IMG/VR virus record: IMGVR_UViG_3300023174_000454
Location: 1 to 31,729 of that record
Length of the DNA stretch: 31,729 nt
Reading direction: 5' to 3' (one strand)
Source: a virus
Below are positions 8,056 through 17,726 of this stretch, piece by piece (position 1 is the stretch's first letter; each line of letters starts with the position of its first letter). A program made the translations under genes and the position numbers. Under the pieces are notes generated by a model, which did not search any database, had not been told where the DNA came from, and saw only the letters and a program-made list of their open reading frames with translations.

Positions 8056-9284
8056 GCGATCTTGGCTCCTTTGCCTCTATTCTCGGCTGCCCATTTGAAG
8101 GCGTCAGCCCATTCCTTTGCTCGATCTTTGTAGTGATATTCCTTTAGCACACGCTCACGCGCCGCACCTGCGAGTTGTTCTCGCAGATCCTTGCTGCGTG
8201 TGAGCTTTTTTATTGCGTCGTACCATTCTCCGCGCCCACGGGCGAGCATCCCATCCACACCATTGCGGACCATCTGGTACGGACCATCGCCACGGAATCG
8301 CTCGCCAATGAAGGCTGCACCAGTCATGGCGTACTCAAGCCAGTGGAGTTCGGACTTGGCTTGGTCAAAGTCATCGCCCATTAGTGGGGCAATGCCAATG
8401 TCTGGGTGCGTATTGGCAAGGGCCTCGCAGAACTCTTTAATGCCAGTGATATATCCATGCTGCTCTTGGAAAAACTGCGCTACCGTTGCTTCCGTTCCAG
8501 GGTTAGTCCCAACGAAGACGGTGTGCAGTTCATTGCGAAGATCCATGACTGCCTTGCCAGCGTATCCGCCAATGATTTTTTGGCGTGGACCCTCTGGATA
8601 TCCAGCATAGTCTCGTAGTCGAGCGGTGCTTCCGTAATAGACCACTCGTGGCTTGTCGCCAGCTGGTCGCTCAATTGTTGGCTTGTAAAGTTCTGGATCA
8701 ATAGCATTTCGGATAACACGCACATTGTCATTAAAACGCGAGTAGCGTTTAGCAATAGTGCTGGTGGAAGTAGTGACGAGATCGGCACGCTTTGCCATCT
8801 CCTCAATCAGTTGGTACTCTGGTCGAACATCCTTGATGTAGCCGTTCCACGGTCGGATGTTGAAGTGGTCATCGTCTGTCTCGTAGACAATAGCCTTGCC
8901 ATGGTTGGCATATTGGAAAGTGGGCCAGAGGAGTCGCGTAATAAGGTCGCGCTCTTTCCATCCGTGTTCATGCTTTAATGCTTCTGCATAAGAGAAGGTG
9001 ACGAACGTGCATTCTTCCGTCTTGCAGCAGATAGTCGTGTTGTAGTAGCGCCTAAAGACAACGACATCTGCCCAATCCACGTCGGAGGTATCAAAGTCTA
9101 CAAGTCCCTTAGCCATCGCTTCGGGGAGGAGCAGGTTCTCGCCGCCCTCTCTGATCTTCATTCCGACTTTGTTTAGCCCGCGATATTCTACGCCAAGCTT
9201 CTTCAACTCTTCTGAGAATTGATGTCCACGGAAATAGGCGCAGGGACCCTCTTCAACGTGTCCCCAAACTAAGACTTTCAGCAT
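8052..9284 (-). CDS. GT-B fold glycosyltransferase (GT4-like)
   Basis: This product of about 410 residues has a GT-B layout. The first half starts LKVLVWGHVEEGPCAYFRG and includes the linker YETDDDHFNIRPWNGY. The second half has the nucleotide-sugar site: RVVYYGSTARLRDY, then HPDIGIAPL, then a sugar-binding ELHWLEYAMTG segment, and a C-terminal helix ending near AENRGKGAKIA. It probably transfers a sugar from an NDP donor. I place the start at the ATG at 9284, where family similarity begins; ATGs at 9302 and 9314 are alternatives with equally weak ribosome sites. The gene sits between capsid and adaptor genes with its own predicted promoter, so a virion protein may be its acceptor (inference). 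Confidence 0.75.
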   Translation of the reverse strand: MLKVLVWGHVEEGPCAYFRGHQFSEELKKLGVEYRGLNKVGMKIREGGENLLLPEAMAKGLVDFDTSDVDWADVVVFRRYYNTTICCKTEECTFVTFSYAEALKHEHGWKERDLITRLLWPTFQYANHGKAIVYETDDDHFNIRPWNGYIKDVRPEYQLIEEMAKRADLVTTSTSTIAKRYSRFNDNVRVIRNAIDPELYKPTIERPAGDKPRVVYYGSTARLRDYAGYPEGPRQKIIGGYAGKAVMDLRNELHTVFVGTNPGTEATVAQFFQEQHGYITGIKEFCEALANTHPDIGIAPLMGDDFDQAKSELHWLEYAMTGAAFIGERFRGDGPYQMVRNGVDGMLARGRGEWYDAIKKLTRSKDLREQLAGAARERVLKEYHYKDRAKEWADAFKWAAENRGKGAKIA

Positions 9285-9388
9285 ATCGACCCCAGCGAGC
9301 ATAGAGGCTCGCAAACTCTTGGGTAGTATCTAGGTACCACCCTGACCCTTTTCGAGGCTCCTGGCGCGTCTGGCGTGCCTCTACGTTG

Positions 9389-9417
9389 ATTCTAGCGGGA
9401 CTCCCCCGCCCAGTCAA
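9389..9417 (-). promoter_or_regulatory. Predicted sigma70-like promoter for the GT-B gene
   Basis: On the minus strand TTGACT, 17 bases and then TAGAAT lie between the capsid gene and the glycosyltransferase gene. Both boxes are one or two changes from consensus with ideal spacing. The same TAGAAT -10 box occurs in a plus-strand promoter at 30315. The -35 box overlaps the hairpin at 9403-9431. Confidence 0.6.
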
Positions 9418-9431
9418 AGACTGGACGGGGG
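9403..9431 (-). other. Strong hairpin after the capsid gene
   Basis: Minus-strand CCCCGTCCAGTC-TTT-GACTGGGCGGGG forms a 12-bp stem with one G-U pair, about 20 bases after the capsid stop. No T-tract follows, so it is not a textbook intrinsic terminator. It may stabilise the 3' end of the capsid transcript or act as an attenuator. It also contains the -35 box of the promoter above. Positions 9285-9449 hold no other recognisable feature. Confidence 0.55.
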
Positions 9432-9449
9432 TATCGGCGTCCCTACCGA

Positions 9450-10421
9450 TTAGACTCCGACCGTAGCCTGGGTCTTGACGACGCGATAACGGGCGCCTGC
9501 CTCATCGAGGAGGAGCGAACCGAAACGCATCTTGTAACCCAACAGCGCCTTCTGTGCGAGTGGGTCGGTGTGATCGCCACCAGGAGCCACGAAGTAGCTC
9601 TGGAGGGTCTGGCTGTCTCCAATTGCGTAGGAGTCAGGGCCAAGGAACAGGGCGGCGTACACGTTGCCAGCCGAAGCGCCAGCGGTCGTGTAGACCTTGG
9701 CGTCCGAAGACACGATGAAGCGCACGCCAGCGAACATACCGATTTCGCCCGTAAGCAGGTCGGTGTTGTTCACGTACTTGCGCGACTCGATCCAGCCGTT
9801 TACGGCGGTATCGCTGATCAAGTCATACTCCTGTGAAGGATGGATGATTGCGCGATACGTGCCATCAGCGAACTGAGGAACGTTGGCACCCTTAAGTCGA
9901 GCAACAATCTGCTTGACGAACGTACCATTGAGAACACCAGCAGTAGCAACTGCGCTGTTAGCGGCGTTCTGGGTAAGCGTACCCGAAGCGGTAGCACCAA
10001 AGACAGCACTCGTAAGAGCGGTGCTGTGGATGTTATCGCGGACGATCACGTCCATTGAGCGAACTGCCTGATACGCCACGCGCTCAGCAGCGATGCTGAT
10101 GAGGTCATGTGGCGAGTCAATGTTGGCAAGGTCCGAAATTGCAACCGTAGCACCGTACTGCGTCGCAGTGAAGAACTCGGATGAAATCGTCAGGGCCTGG
10201 TCAACAGGCGGGGAGCCTTCCGAAAGCGCAGTCGTGTTGACACCAAGGTCAGCATAACGAGCGTAGCGGAGGGTGTTCGTCCCCTTGATAAAGCGAGCAG
10301 GGACATAAAGCCCTGGCATCGCGTGAACAGCACGTGCGCGCAGTTCCTCTGCTGCTCGTGCAGAAACAAGTTCCTGTACGAGGTCAGAAAAACCTGACGT
10401 GCTGGTAAGTGTGGTAGCCAT
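9450..10421 (-). CDS. Major capsid protein, N4-gp56-like (HK97 fold)
   Basis: The 323-residue product matches the N4-gp56 type of major capsid protein. It has an N-terminal helix region (TSGFSDLVQELVSARAAEELRARA), LPG-like residues followed by YARYADLG and the LSEGSPPVDQAL loop, a long spine-helix region (SDLANIDSPHDLISIAAERVAYQAVRSMD), HPSQEYDL, and a C-terminal block with DPLAQKALLGYKMRFGSLLLDEAGARYRV. Length, position after the scaffold gene and a clear AAGGAG ribosome site (10427-10432) agree. This is the structural subunit of the head shell. Confidence 0.88.
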   Translation of the reverse strand: MATTLTSTSGFSDLVQELVSARAAEELRARAVHAMPGLYVPARFIKGTNTLRYARYADLGVNTTALSEGSPPVDQALTISSEFFTATQYGATVAISDLANIDSPHDLISIAAERVAYQAVRSMDVIVRDNIHSTALTSAVFGATASGTLTQNAANSAVATAGVLNGTFVKQIVARLKGANVPQFADGTYRAIIHPSQEYDLISDTAVNGWIESRKYVNNTDLLTGEIGMFAGVRFIVSSDAKVYTTAGASAGNVYAALFLGPDSYAIGDSQTLQSYFVAPGGDHTDPLAQKALLGYKMRFGSLLLDEAGARYRVVKTQATVGV

Positions 10422-10435
10422 GAAGCTACTCCTTC

Positions 10436-10996
10436 CTAATCAGCGAATGGATTACCCAGTCCCTTGAGCTTCTCAGAGATGCTCTTGGAATCTGGCTTAG
10501 TAGTTGGCGCAGCGGTTGCCCGACGCGCATTGTTTGGATCAACGATTGCGGGTGCCGTCTCGACCTGTTCCTTGGCTACCGAAGCGGCATCTCGGATGAA
10601 CTTCTCTAGCGCAGCAGCGCGGGAGGTTTCATCAAGACCACTGGTATCCTTCTGGAACTGGTAAGCGAGAGGGAATTCCCGCGCTAATCGCTCCTCCCTT
10701 GCGGCAGCCTCGGCAGCAGCGGCCTTTGACTCCAGTTCTCGAATCTTGGCTTGCGCCTTCTCGAACTCCGTCATCTGAGCCTGCTCCTGCTCTGCCTTCC
10801 AGCGAGAGAGTTCCTCTGCCTTGGACTTGATATCATCAAGTTCCTTCTTAGCAGCGGTGAGCGCCTGATCCTTGCCTGCTAGACGCTTCTTCCAAGTGGC
10901 GACATCACCGTCGTTCTCAGTGGGCACAGTAGCTACCTCTGGGGCAACTACCTCAGCCGACTGGTCTACGACGCTGTTCACGACTTCTTCAGCCAC
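10436..10996 (-). CDS. Capsid scaffolding protein
   Basis: The product is about 186 residues. It has an acidic N-terminus, a long charged coiled coil (about residues 30-125, rich in Ala, Glu, Lys and Gln) and a C-terminal region around DETSRAAALEKFIRD and SISEKLKGLGNPFAD. This is the standard scaffold layout, and the gene lies directly before the capsid gene. Scaffolds guide capsid assembly and then leave the head. I chose the GTG at 10996 because GAAGGAG lies eight bases upstream; the in-frame ATG at 11023 would place that Shine-Dalgarno inside the coding region. Confidence 0.8.
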   Translation of the reverse strand: MAEEVVNSVVDQSAEVVAPEVATVPTENDGDVATWKKRLAGKDQALTAAKKELDDIKSKAEELSRWKAEQEQAQMTEFEKAQAKIRELESKAAAAEAAAREERLAREFPLAYQFQKDTSGLDETSRAAALEKFIRDAASVAKEQVETAPAIVDPNNARRATAAPTTKPDSKSISEKLKGLGNPFAD

Positions 10997-11022
10997 AGCA
11001 TTTTCTCCTTCTTTACAACCCA

Positions 11023-11041
11023 CCCCAACACAGTGTCGGGG
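11023..11041 (-). promoter_or_regulatory. Leader hairpin upstream of the scaffold gene
   Basis: Minus-strand CCCCGACACTGTGTTGGGG has 9-base arms with one G-T pair. It lies just after the TAA stop of the upstream gene and about 13 bases before the GAAGGAG of the scaffold gene. It resembles other hairpins placed immediately upstream of ribosome sites in this window. It could terminate weakly, protect the downstream mRNA from decay or adjust scaffold translation. Confidence 0.45.
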
Positions 11042-11046
11042 GTTAT

Positions 11047-14000
11047 TTATTCATTTCCGCGAATGGCAGAGACCGCATTTTGGATCTCTTGTGGAGTTGG
11101 TAAATTTGATTCAATAAAACCAGTAATATTCTGGTTTACTTGTGTAATATCCAAAACGGATTGAGTACCTTCAAGAATGGTTCGAGTTTGACCAAGGACG
11201 GTTCCTCGTCCAAACTGAGACACAACTTCACTGAGTGTTGGGGCAAATTCTCCAGGAGTAATTTCTGTCCCGCGCATTCCTGGCTGAATAACTCCACGCC
11301 TCAACCATGCTGGGAGCGAGAATCCCATACCGTCTGGAGTTACTGGAAGTAGCGTGGTCAAAACATACAGTAAGGCATCGTTGCTTACGATATCGCTGAC
11401 CAATCCCCTATCACTGTTGATTGAGTTATTCACCTCTTCAACAATCTTGCTCCACGTATAATAGCCAAGTGCTGGAGCGTAGACATTCCTTCCAACTGGT
11501 GTCTTGAACATAAGCTTTAGCAATCCTGGGATTGCCTTTTGGGTCATGTAGGAATATGGATAGACGCCAAGGAATGGGTGGTTGATGCTCCGTTCAAACC
11601 AGGTCCTGTGGCTTGCAAAGTATTGGGCCTTATCCGCAGCTCGACTTCCACGAAGCAGTGCGGTCTCATATGCCGCAATCGTTGATGCGGCAATATCACG
11701 AGCAGCATTGCCATTTACCCCAACTTCCTTTAGGGCTTGCTCAGCAAGAGTACGAGCCATTCTTCCTTCTGCCTTTACAACCTCAGCGAATCGAATAGGA
11801 TCTGCCTGAAGCAGGTAATCAGCAATGAGACGTTCTGCAACCTGATCTGCGCTGGTTACACCGTAGTGCGATGCAAGAACATTAAGTTTATCTGGAGCCA
11901 TTCGGTTAATGTTGTCAAGAATTTCACGCATGGCAAACTGATCGGATGTTACGTCACGAGACACTTCTTTTGCTGACTTTACTCCATCAATAGAGAAGGC
12001 TTTCTTGACACCATCTTTCGTGACGAGTCCTTCTGTTGCACCCTTAAGTCCACCAGTTTTGAGTGCAAGAATCCGATTGGCAATACGCTCCTTAAATGAC
12101 GGAGAAGCTTCGATGGCCGCAGTCATGCTTCTGACTGCTCGTGCGCGCATATTCATCATTCCATCATTGATCTCTCGGTTGACATTTCGTGGATCAAGGT
12201 GTGCCTTACGTAGATATGCACCACGAACATCAGCAAGTCCCTCAATGGCAACTTCCTTTCGGATGTTGTGGACGGTGTTCATGATGTTAGTTTCTGCACG
12301 CTCAAGAACAAGGTTGAAAAACGGGTTCAGCCGACCAAATCGTGCTTCTGGGTAGAGTCGGTCTGTGATCACGGTGATTTCTGGGAAGATTGCCTTGACC
12401 CTACCAGTGAATCCAGAGGTAAGGCCAGCAGAAGATAGATCCCCAGCGGCAGCATCAATGATCATCTTAATCGGAGTGCTTCCGCTTTCTGCCAGTCTAC
12501 CATAAGCATCGCCCATTTCTTCTCGAAAGATCTTTTCAACCTCAATACGGTCAAGGAAGAGTGCCTTTGGTTGGATACCCTTCTCGGCGGCAAGGGAAGT
12601 AACGCGAGACATGATCCTTCTGGATGCGTTGACGGAGATGCCAGTCTTTGACACCATGCCAGTGACGAACCGCTCAACGATGTTGTTCTTGGTAATCTCT
12701 GAACCGTACCCCCTAGTAAACGAACTCCAGATCCTACCTAGTTTGGTTGGACGAAGGGTTTCATTTGCAATGGCTTGGTCAAATGCACCAGTTCCCTTTA
12801 GGTTAGTGTCCACGTTGTCAATCATATCGGAGAACGGAGTGAGCACTTCTGCCATCTTCTCTCGACCGTGGTGATCAGTTACAAGAGAACGAATAGTGGC
12901 AAGTCCATCTTCTGGGGCAATGCCAAGACGATATCCCATAGCAAGAAGGCGCTCTTCAACGTTTTTGATTTGAGCAAAGCTCTGGTCTTTTGCTGCTGCT
13001 GCAAGAATTGCGCTTCTTTCTTCTGAACTTACCTCTCTGACTGTTCTCCTCTTAATCTTTTCAAGATATTCAAAGACACTATCTCGCGTGTGAGTTCCGC
13101 CAGTTCCAGCAAAAACGCCGAACTCGTCATAGTTGGAAACAAGATTATCGGAGATGGCATCTAGTTCTTTCTTTGCGGCAGCGGCACCACTACCCTTAGA
13201 TCGAACAACTGCCTTGAGTTCATCAATGCGAGCAAGAATTTTCTTAGTGTCACTTTGAGTAATGCTGCGCCTTGACGTAATGGTGATTCTGGAAAGGTCA
13301 ATATCCTTCTTTCCAACGCGAAGAACCTTACCCTTAAGCAAACTCCGAAGACTGCCAAGTTCGCGCATTGCTTGTCCAAGGTTGGCGCTTCGTGCAAAAG
13401 AAAGGATATCCGTAAGTGCGGCAACATCACCCTTGTGCTTGGCAAACAGTGACTCGGCTAGTTTGAGCGCCTCATCCTGCTTCATGCCAAATCCAGAAGC
13501 AAGATCTTGCGTCAGTTCCTGGATGCCAACCGTTGGATTGCTTGCCGCTGGTACTCGATCAAGCTTTGCTTCGGAAATGACGCGGATGCCGTCTTCGGTT
13601 GCAAGGCGGGCGTCAAGTTCAACCTTATATTTTGCTACCCTAGTGATTATATCCTTTTGCCTTCGCACTTGAGCATTAGCAACAAATGTCTGGACCTGAT
13701 CCCTCTGGTCAACTAGTCTGCGACGTAGTTCATCTCCGCGAACCTTCTTTTTAAGTCCAACAGAAATTCCATCAAAGAGGTCGTCAACAACCTTCTTTGG
13801 TACATTTAGATCAATAAGAATCTTGCCAAGGTTATCTCCCTCTTGACCAGCAGCGGTGGCTAGGATCTGCGCTTTGGTTTTTCCCTCTTCTGTCAACTTG
13901 ATAATATTGCTGATGATGTTATCCGAGAAGTCACGGGAAACAGATCCAACAATGGCGGTCTTCGCTCGAATTGCACCAGATTTTACTGCATTCATAAAGG

Positions 14001-15027
14001 TTGCAGCATGGTTAGTCAGACCCCTATTTGCAAGTTCACGACCACCAATGGCCGTCACATCGTTGAGGAATCCGTCAATGACTCGTGGTCGGTATGCCTG
14101 AAGTGCACCAGTGGCAACTTCTTTGACAATGTTTGTAGTAAGTTTCCTTGCAGATCCATTGACCTGACCAAGGGTAGCCTTATAGATTCCGCCAGCCCAA
14201 TCCCACTTCTGCAGGAATTCAGCTTGGGCGCGGTAACCAGCAGCAAGTTCCTTATTACCAGACTTAGCAGCTTGAGTAGCAAGGCCGAGAAGCTTTGACT
14301 CTCCCATTGCATTGAGAAGCATGGCTTCCTTGCCAATTGAGGCAAACTTGCCAACGCCAGGAAGGATGATGTTTGTTGGGTCTAGGAGCATCTCGTAGAT
14401 GAAGTTCATGGCTCCATCTTCCGAGAAACCCTTGCCATCTTTCACCAGTTGCCGTGCGGCGTCCTCAATGGAACCGCCAGCCCGTACAGAGTCAACGGCT
14501 GCCTGCGGAGCATCGCCAAAGATTGTCGTAGCAAATCCTCTATTTCCGCTCTGGGTCTCTCGGATTCTGGCGCCAGCAACTTGTTCTCCAACAAAGCGAA
14601 CAGGCGCACCGAGTACAGTTAGCCCGCCCTCAAGGGCGCCGCCAACGATATCCAATGGAATTCCTGCAACTTCTGCAAGATTCTTTTTTCCGCCAATATC
14701 AACTCGAACGCCTTCTAGGGCGCGGACACCAGTACCAATCGTTGCATCAGCGATAGTACCAACAGCACCGATCACTGGCTTGGTGATGCCACCAAGGATC
14801 GGAAGATTTTCAGCAATGGACACAAGCCCTTTGCCTAGACCAACGATGGCATTGCTTGTATTTCCGATGGAACTCTTAATGGTATTTGACGGGTCGGCAA
14901 TGCTTATCGAAATTTTACCCGCTGAAGTAATGGTCTTTTGCTCGGTCGGTTTAAAGAATGGATTGTTTTGGGTAAGCGGGGACCCACCGCCAGATGAACC
15001 GTTCTTTGGCCCAAGAACTCCGCCCAT
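11047..15027 (-). CDS. Very large putative internal/ejected virion protein (1326 aa)
   Basis: I do not recognise a named family. The 1326-residue protein starts with a Gly/Ser/Pro-rich segment. Two hydrophobic glycine-rich stretches follow (about 60-105 and 118-150, e.g. GLGKGLVSIAENLPILGGIT and IPLDIVGGALEGGLTVLG). A long, mostly helical charged middle (about 300-1100) comes next. From about 1150 there is an aromatic, hydrophobic segment (HPFLGVYPYSYM, then LLKLMF, GYYTW). It lies between portal and scaffold, and its start overlaps the preceding 899-residue gene by TAATG. Length, helicity and membrane-like patches suit an internal core or ejection protein, or an unusual tape measure. No enzyme motif was seen. 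Confidence 0.65.
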   Translation of the reverse strand: MGGVLGPKNGSSGGGSPLTQNNPFFKPTEQKTITSAGKISISIADPSNTIKSSIGNTSNAIVGLGKGLVSIAENLPILGGITKPVIGAVGTIADATIGTGVRALEGVRVDIGGKKNLAEVAGIPLDIVGGALEGGLTVLGAPVRFVGEQVAGARIRETQSGNRGFATTIFGDAPQAAVDSVRAGGSIEDAARQLVKDGKGFSEDGAMNFIYEMLLDPTNIILPGVGKFASIGKEAMLLNAMGESKLLGLATQAAKSGNKELAAGYRAQAEFLQKWDWAGGIYKATLGQVNGSARKLTTNIVKEVATGALQAYRPRVIDGFLNDVTAIGGRELANRGLTNHAATFMNAVKSGAIRAKTAIVGSVSRDFSDNIISNIIKLTEEGKTKAQILATAAGQEGDNLGKILIDLNVPKKVVDDLFDGISVGLKKKVRGDELRRRLVDQRDQVQTFVANAQVRRQKDIITRVAKYKVELDARLATEDGIRVISEAKLDRVPAASNPTVGIQELTQDLASGFGMKQDEALKLAESLFAKHKGDVAALTDILSFARSANLGQAMRELGSLRSLLKGKVLRVGKKDIDLSRITITSRRSITQSDTKKILARIDELKAVVRSKGSGAAAAKKELDAISDNLVSNYDEFGVFAGTGGTHTRDSVFEYLEKIKRRTVREVSSEERSAILAAAAKDQSFAQIKNVEERLLAMGYRLGIAPEDGLATIRSLVTDHHGREKMAEVLTPFSDMIDNVDTNLKGTGAFDQAIANETLRPTKLGRIWSSFTRGYGSEITKNNIVERFVTGMVSKTGISVNASRRIMSRVTSLAAEKGIQPKALFLDRIEVEKIFREEMGDAYGRLAESGSTPIKMIIDAAAGDLSSAGLTSGFTGRVKAIFPEITVITDRLYPEARFGRLNPFFNLVLERAETNIMNTVHNIRKEVAIEGLADVRGAYLRKAHLDPRNVNREINDGMMNMRARAVRSMTAAIEASPSFKERIANRILALKTGGLKGATEGLVTKDGVKKAFSIDGVKSAKEVSRDVTSDQFAMREILDNINRMAPDKLNVLASHYGVTSADQVAERLIADYLLQADPIRFAEVVKAEGRMARTLAEQALKEVGVNGNAARDIAASTIAAYETALLRGSRAADKAQYFASHRTWFERSINHPFLGVYPYSYMTQKAIPGLLKLMFKTPVGRNVYAPALGYYTWSKIVEEVNNSINSDRGLVSDIVSNDALLYVLTTLLPVTPDGMGFSLPAWLRRGVIQPGMRGTEITPGEFAPTLSEVVSQFGRGTVLGQTRTILEGTQSVLDITQVNQNITGFIESNLPTPQEIQNAVSAIRGNE

Positions 15028-17726
15028 TACTTTCCACCTCTCCTTACTGTTGATGGACTCTGAACAATTGGCAGAGTTCCCTTAAACGCAGCAGACTCAT
15101 ACTTCTGCGTCATTGGATTAACTGATGGAACTCTTGGGGATGGGATTGCTGGCCTTGGACCGATTACGCTAACGTCTGGAATACCTGGTCGAATACCAGG
15201 GGTCTGTGGGATTGCTGGTGGATTAATCTTCCTGAAGAAACGATCCTCAAGTGGCATTGCTGCAGTCTTTGTAGTTGGCGCAATAACTGGCGCAGAGTAA
15301 TAAAACTGTTCACGTTGTTTCTTCATGGCAGGATCTTGATTGAGGATTGTTCTGTTGATGTCACTAATCGTGTCAAGTGGGCTTTGCTTTCCCTGAAGGA
15401 GACCCTGAGCAAAGCCAACGATACCAGCGCCAACTGCTGCTGGAACGGCACCAACGCCAGTGAATCCGCCAGCGGCAAATGCTGGAGCAGCAAATGCTGC
15501 GGCCATTCCAAGCGCATCAGATCGTGGCTGGGTTGCTTCTGGGGTTCCAGCCTTCCATCGGTATCCGCCGTTAACGATCTCTAACTTATCCTTGTTTGCC
15601 TCAATGAATAGCCAGGCTTTCTCTAGGTCTTTGTTTCCAGAAAGTCGAGCAATCTCTGCTCGTCCTGCGGGGGTAGTTGCAGCTGGAGTTTCGCTGATCT
15701 GGCCAACCTGAATCTTGTCAGCGTCGGCAAGAACCGACTGTGCGATGTTCGTACCAGCCATGGCGTCCCCACCAAGGGCTGGAAGAACTTTGGCAACTAG
15801 ACCAGATGCGGTTCGAAGATCGTCTGGCGAAAGAACCAACTCTGTTTTATTGCGATCAATGCCACCTTCACTTCTGAAATCTCCAGTAAATGGAACCTTT
15901 GTTTCAACTGCTAGTTTAACAGTGCTGTAACGCGGGATCTGCTTGTCGCTGACATTAAAAGTTGCACCGTCTGGAAGAGCAAATCCAGAAGCCTCGTTTC
16001 CATTCAAACCAGATTCTGGAGTCTCAATAAGTTGACCTTTAAGATTGGTGATAATAGGGGCAGAACCATTCTGCTGATCGTACAGCCATCCAATCTGATC
16101 TCCTTTTGCGTCAGAAATCTTTGTTCCCTGAATTGATGTCACATAAGCTACAATCTCTCCGTTAACCCTGGAGAACTCTACAAACTGGTAACTTCCAGTT
16201 TCCGTTCTACCAATAGGTCGACCAGCAACAAACTCAAACTCTTGATTTTCTTTGTTCCAAACCTGATGACCCTGACCAGACTTCATTGCATCAAAGTTTT
16301 CTTTGTCCTGTTTCACCGTCTCAAAGTTAAGTGGAAGGTCTGCGTTGACAGTTTGGCTTAATGTAGTCAGGCTTCCGTCTGAAACACCAGTCATGGCGTC
16401 AAGTTCATTCTGAGCAAGTGTCTTAAATTGGTCTGGAAGATTATATCCATTAAGAGAACCATACTTAGAATCCCCGCCAGAAAGATAGTTGGTCCATTCA
16501 CTATTGAGTTCCTGAATCTTTGCGGCGTCTCCCTTGGCCGCAGCAACATCCCTAAGCCATTTCGTGCTTTGGAAGTCAAACTTGGCAAGTTCGGACAATG
16601 CCCCAGTGGAATTACTAGCGTCATACCACGGTTGAGTATAATCTGGACCGCCAGTTGACAAAAGAAGATTGGCGTCTGCTCTACCACTCTCTAGTCTACT
16701 TTGGAAGTAAATGTTTAGACTTGCGCTATCTGTAATCCCCAGTGCTGCAAGGGCTGGGAAGCCATTTGGGTTTTGATCAAGCGCATCTCCAAGCATGAGA
16801 ATCAAAGCTGGGTCATCAGTAAGGGCCTTAAGGCTATCCTTTCCACTTGCATTAATCTCTGAAATTGATCGGGGTTTTCCTACTGGGTTTAGGGATAGGG
16901 CGACATCAACGATATCGTCAATTTCCTTGAGCGTTGCGTCAATCCTAGTCTTAACGACAGAGCCAGAACCAGGACCACCGCCACTGTTTGCTGTTACCTG
17001 TGCGGCGCCAGCCGCAGTATAGAGAATGCTGTCCTTCTTGATCCCAGCGGCAAGAAGCGCGCTCTGGAATCCCTTTGCCCAGTTAGCGTATTGATTTGCA
17101 TTGATGGTGCCAGCAAGCAGTCGATTATCCCACTTGCTCTTCTCGGCGTTCCACTCGTAAGTATAGGCGTTGACAAGCGTCTCATAACGCTTTGGGTCTG
17201 CTGGGTCCATTTTAGCAATGATCTCGGCAGCAAGCGCCCGATACTCAGAAGCGGTGATTTCACCTCGACCAAGGGCCTCACCCTGATAGCCAATGTAGGA
17301 CTTATTGATGTCACTCATTGCGCTTGCGTAAGTCTCAAGATCCTGTGGATCGCTTGAGTTACTTGCTTCATTCTTTAGGAAGCTTGCAATCTTATCATAG
17401 TTAGAGCCATTGCTATCGTTAAATTGATTGATCAGAGTATTGTATTGTTTCTTAATATCATAGTTGTTGAGTTCGGACTTTTTCTGGACGATAGCCTGAT
17501 ACTCTAGCGTTCCTACGGAGTAGCCAGCATTCCTTGCCCAATCGTCGTAGAACGCCTGAATGTCACTAGCGGTTGGAACGGTGCCATTGTAAGCAGTTCC
17601 AGTTCGATAGGCATTGAGCAGCGCCTGCTCCTCTGCGGAGTTTCGCTCGCGCAAAAGGCTAGTAATCAGCGCGGTAAGGTTCTGTCCGCCAGAATTCGGG
17701 CTGGTGAATCGTCCTCGTCGTGCCAT
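15027..17726 (-). CDS. Large unknown virion-associated protein (899 aa)
   Basis: The 899-residue protein has no family I can name. Residues 1-260 are helical and polar with many Asn, Tyr and Asp residues. The middle (about 480-640) looks beta-rich, with repeated short strands such as FEFVAGRPIGRTETGSYQFV. A glycine/alanine-rich hydrophobic segment lies at about 740-778, and a proline-rich tail at about 812-872 (PPAIPQTPGIRPGIP). It is joined by TAATG to both the portal gene and the 1326-residue gene, so the three are probably made together. A role as an internal head or ejection protein, or a portal-bound plug, is inference from position and the membrane-like segment. Confidence 0.65.
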   Translation of the reverse strand: MARRGRFTSPNSGGQNLTALITSLLRERNSAEEQALLNAYRTGTAYNGTVPTASDIQAFYDDWARNAGYSVGTLEYQAIVQKKSELNNYDIKKQYNTLINQFNDSNGSNYDKIASFLKNEASNSSDPQDLETYASAMSDINKSYIGYQGEALGRGEITASEYRALAAEIIAKMDPADPKRYETLVNAYTYEWNAEKSKWDNRLLAGTINANQYANWAKGFQSALLAAGIKKDSILYTAAGAAQVTANSGGGPGSGSVVKTRIDATLKEIDDIVDVALSLNPVGKPRSISEINASGKDSLKALTDDPALILMLGDALDQNPNGFPALAALGITDSASLNIYFQSRLESGRADANLLLSTGGPDYTQPWYDASNSTGALSELAKFDFQSTKWLRDVAAAKGDAAKIQELNSEWTNYLSGGDSKYGSLNGYNLPDQFKTLAQNELDAMTGVSDGSLTTLSQTVNADLPLNFETVKQDKENFDAMKSGQGHQVWNKENQEFEFVAGRPIGRTETGSYQFVEFSRVNGEIVAYVTSIQGTKISDAKGDQIGWLYDQQNGSAPIITNLKGQLIETPESGLNGNEASGFALPDGATFNVSDKQIPRYSTVKLAVETKVPFTGDFRSEGGIDRNKTELVLSPDDLRTASGLVAKVLPALGGDAMAGTNIAQSVLADADKIQVGQISETPAATTPAGRAEIARLSGNKDLEKAWLFIEANKDKLEIVNGGYRWKAGTPEATQPRSDALGMAAAFAAPAFAAGGFTGVGAVPAAVGAGIVGFAQGLLQGKQSPLDTISDINRTILNQDPAMKKQREQFYYSAPVIAPTTKTAAMPLEDRFFRKINPPAIPQTPGIRPGIPDVSVIGPRPAIPSPRVPSVNPMTQKYESAAFKGTLPIVQSPSTVRRGGK

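Noticed and set aside
9403-9431. Rho-independent terminator after the capsid gene
   Set aside because: The stem is strong but no T-tract follows; the same DNA carries a good promoter.
14399-15085. Plus-strand ORF of 228 residues opposite the 1326-residue gene
   Set aside because: Pro/Ser/Ala-rich antisense frame, lying antisense to the start and N-terminal region of a long coupled gene; no ribosome site of note.
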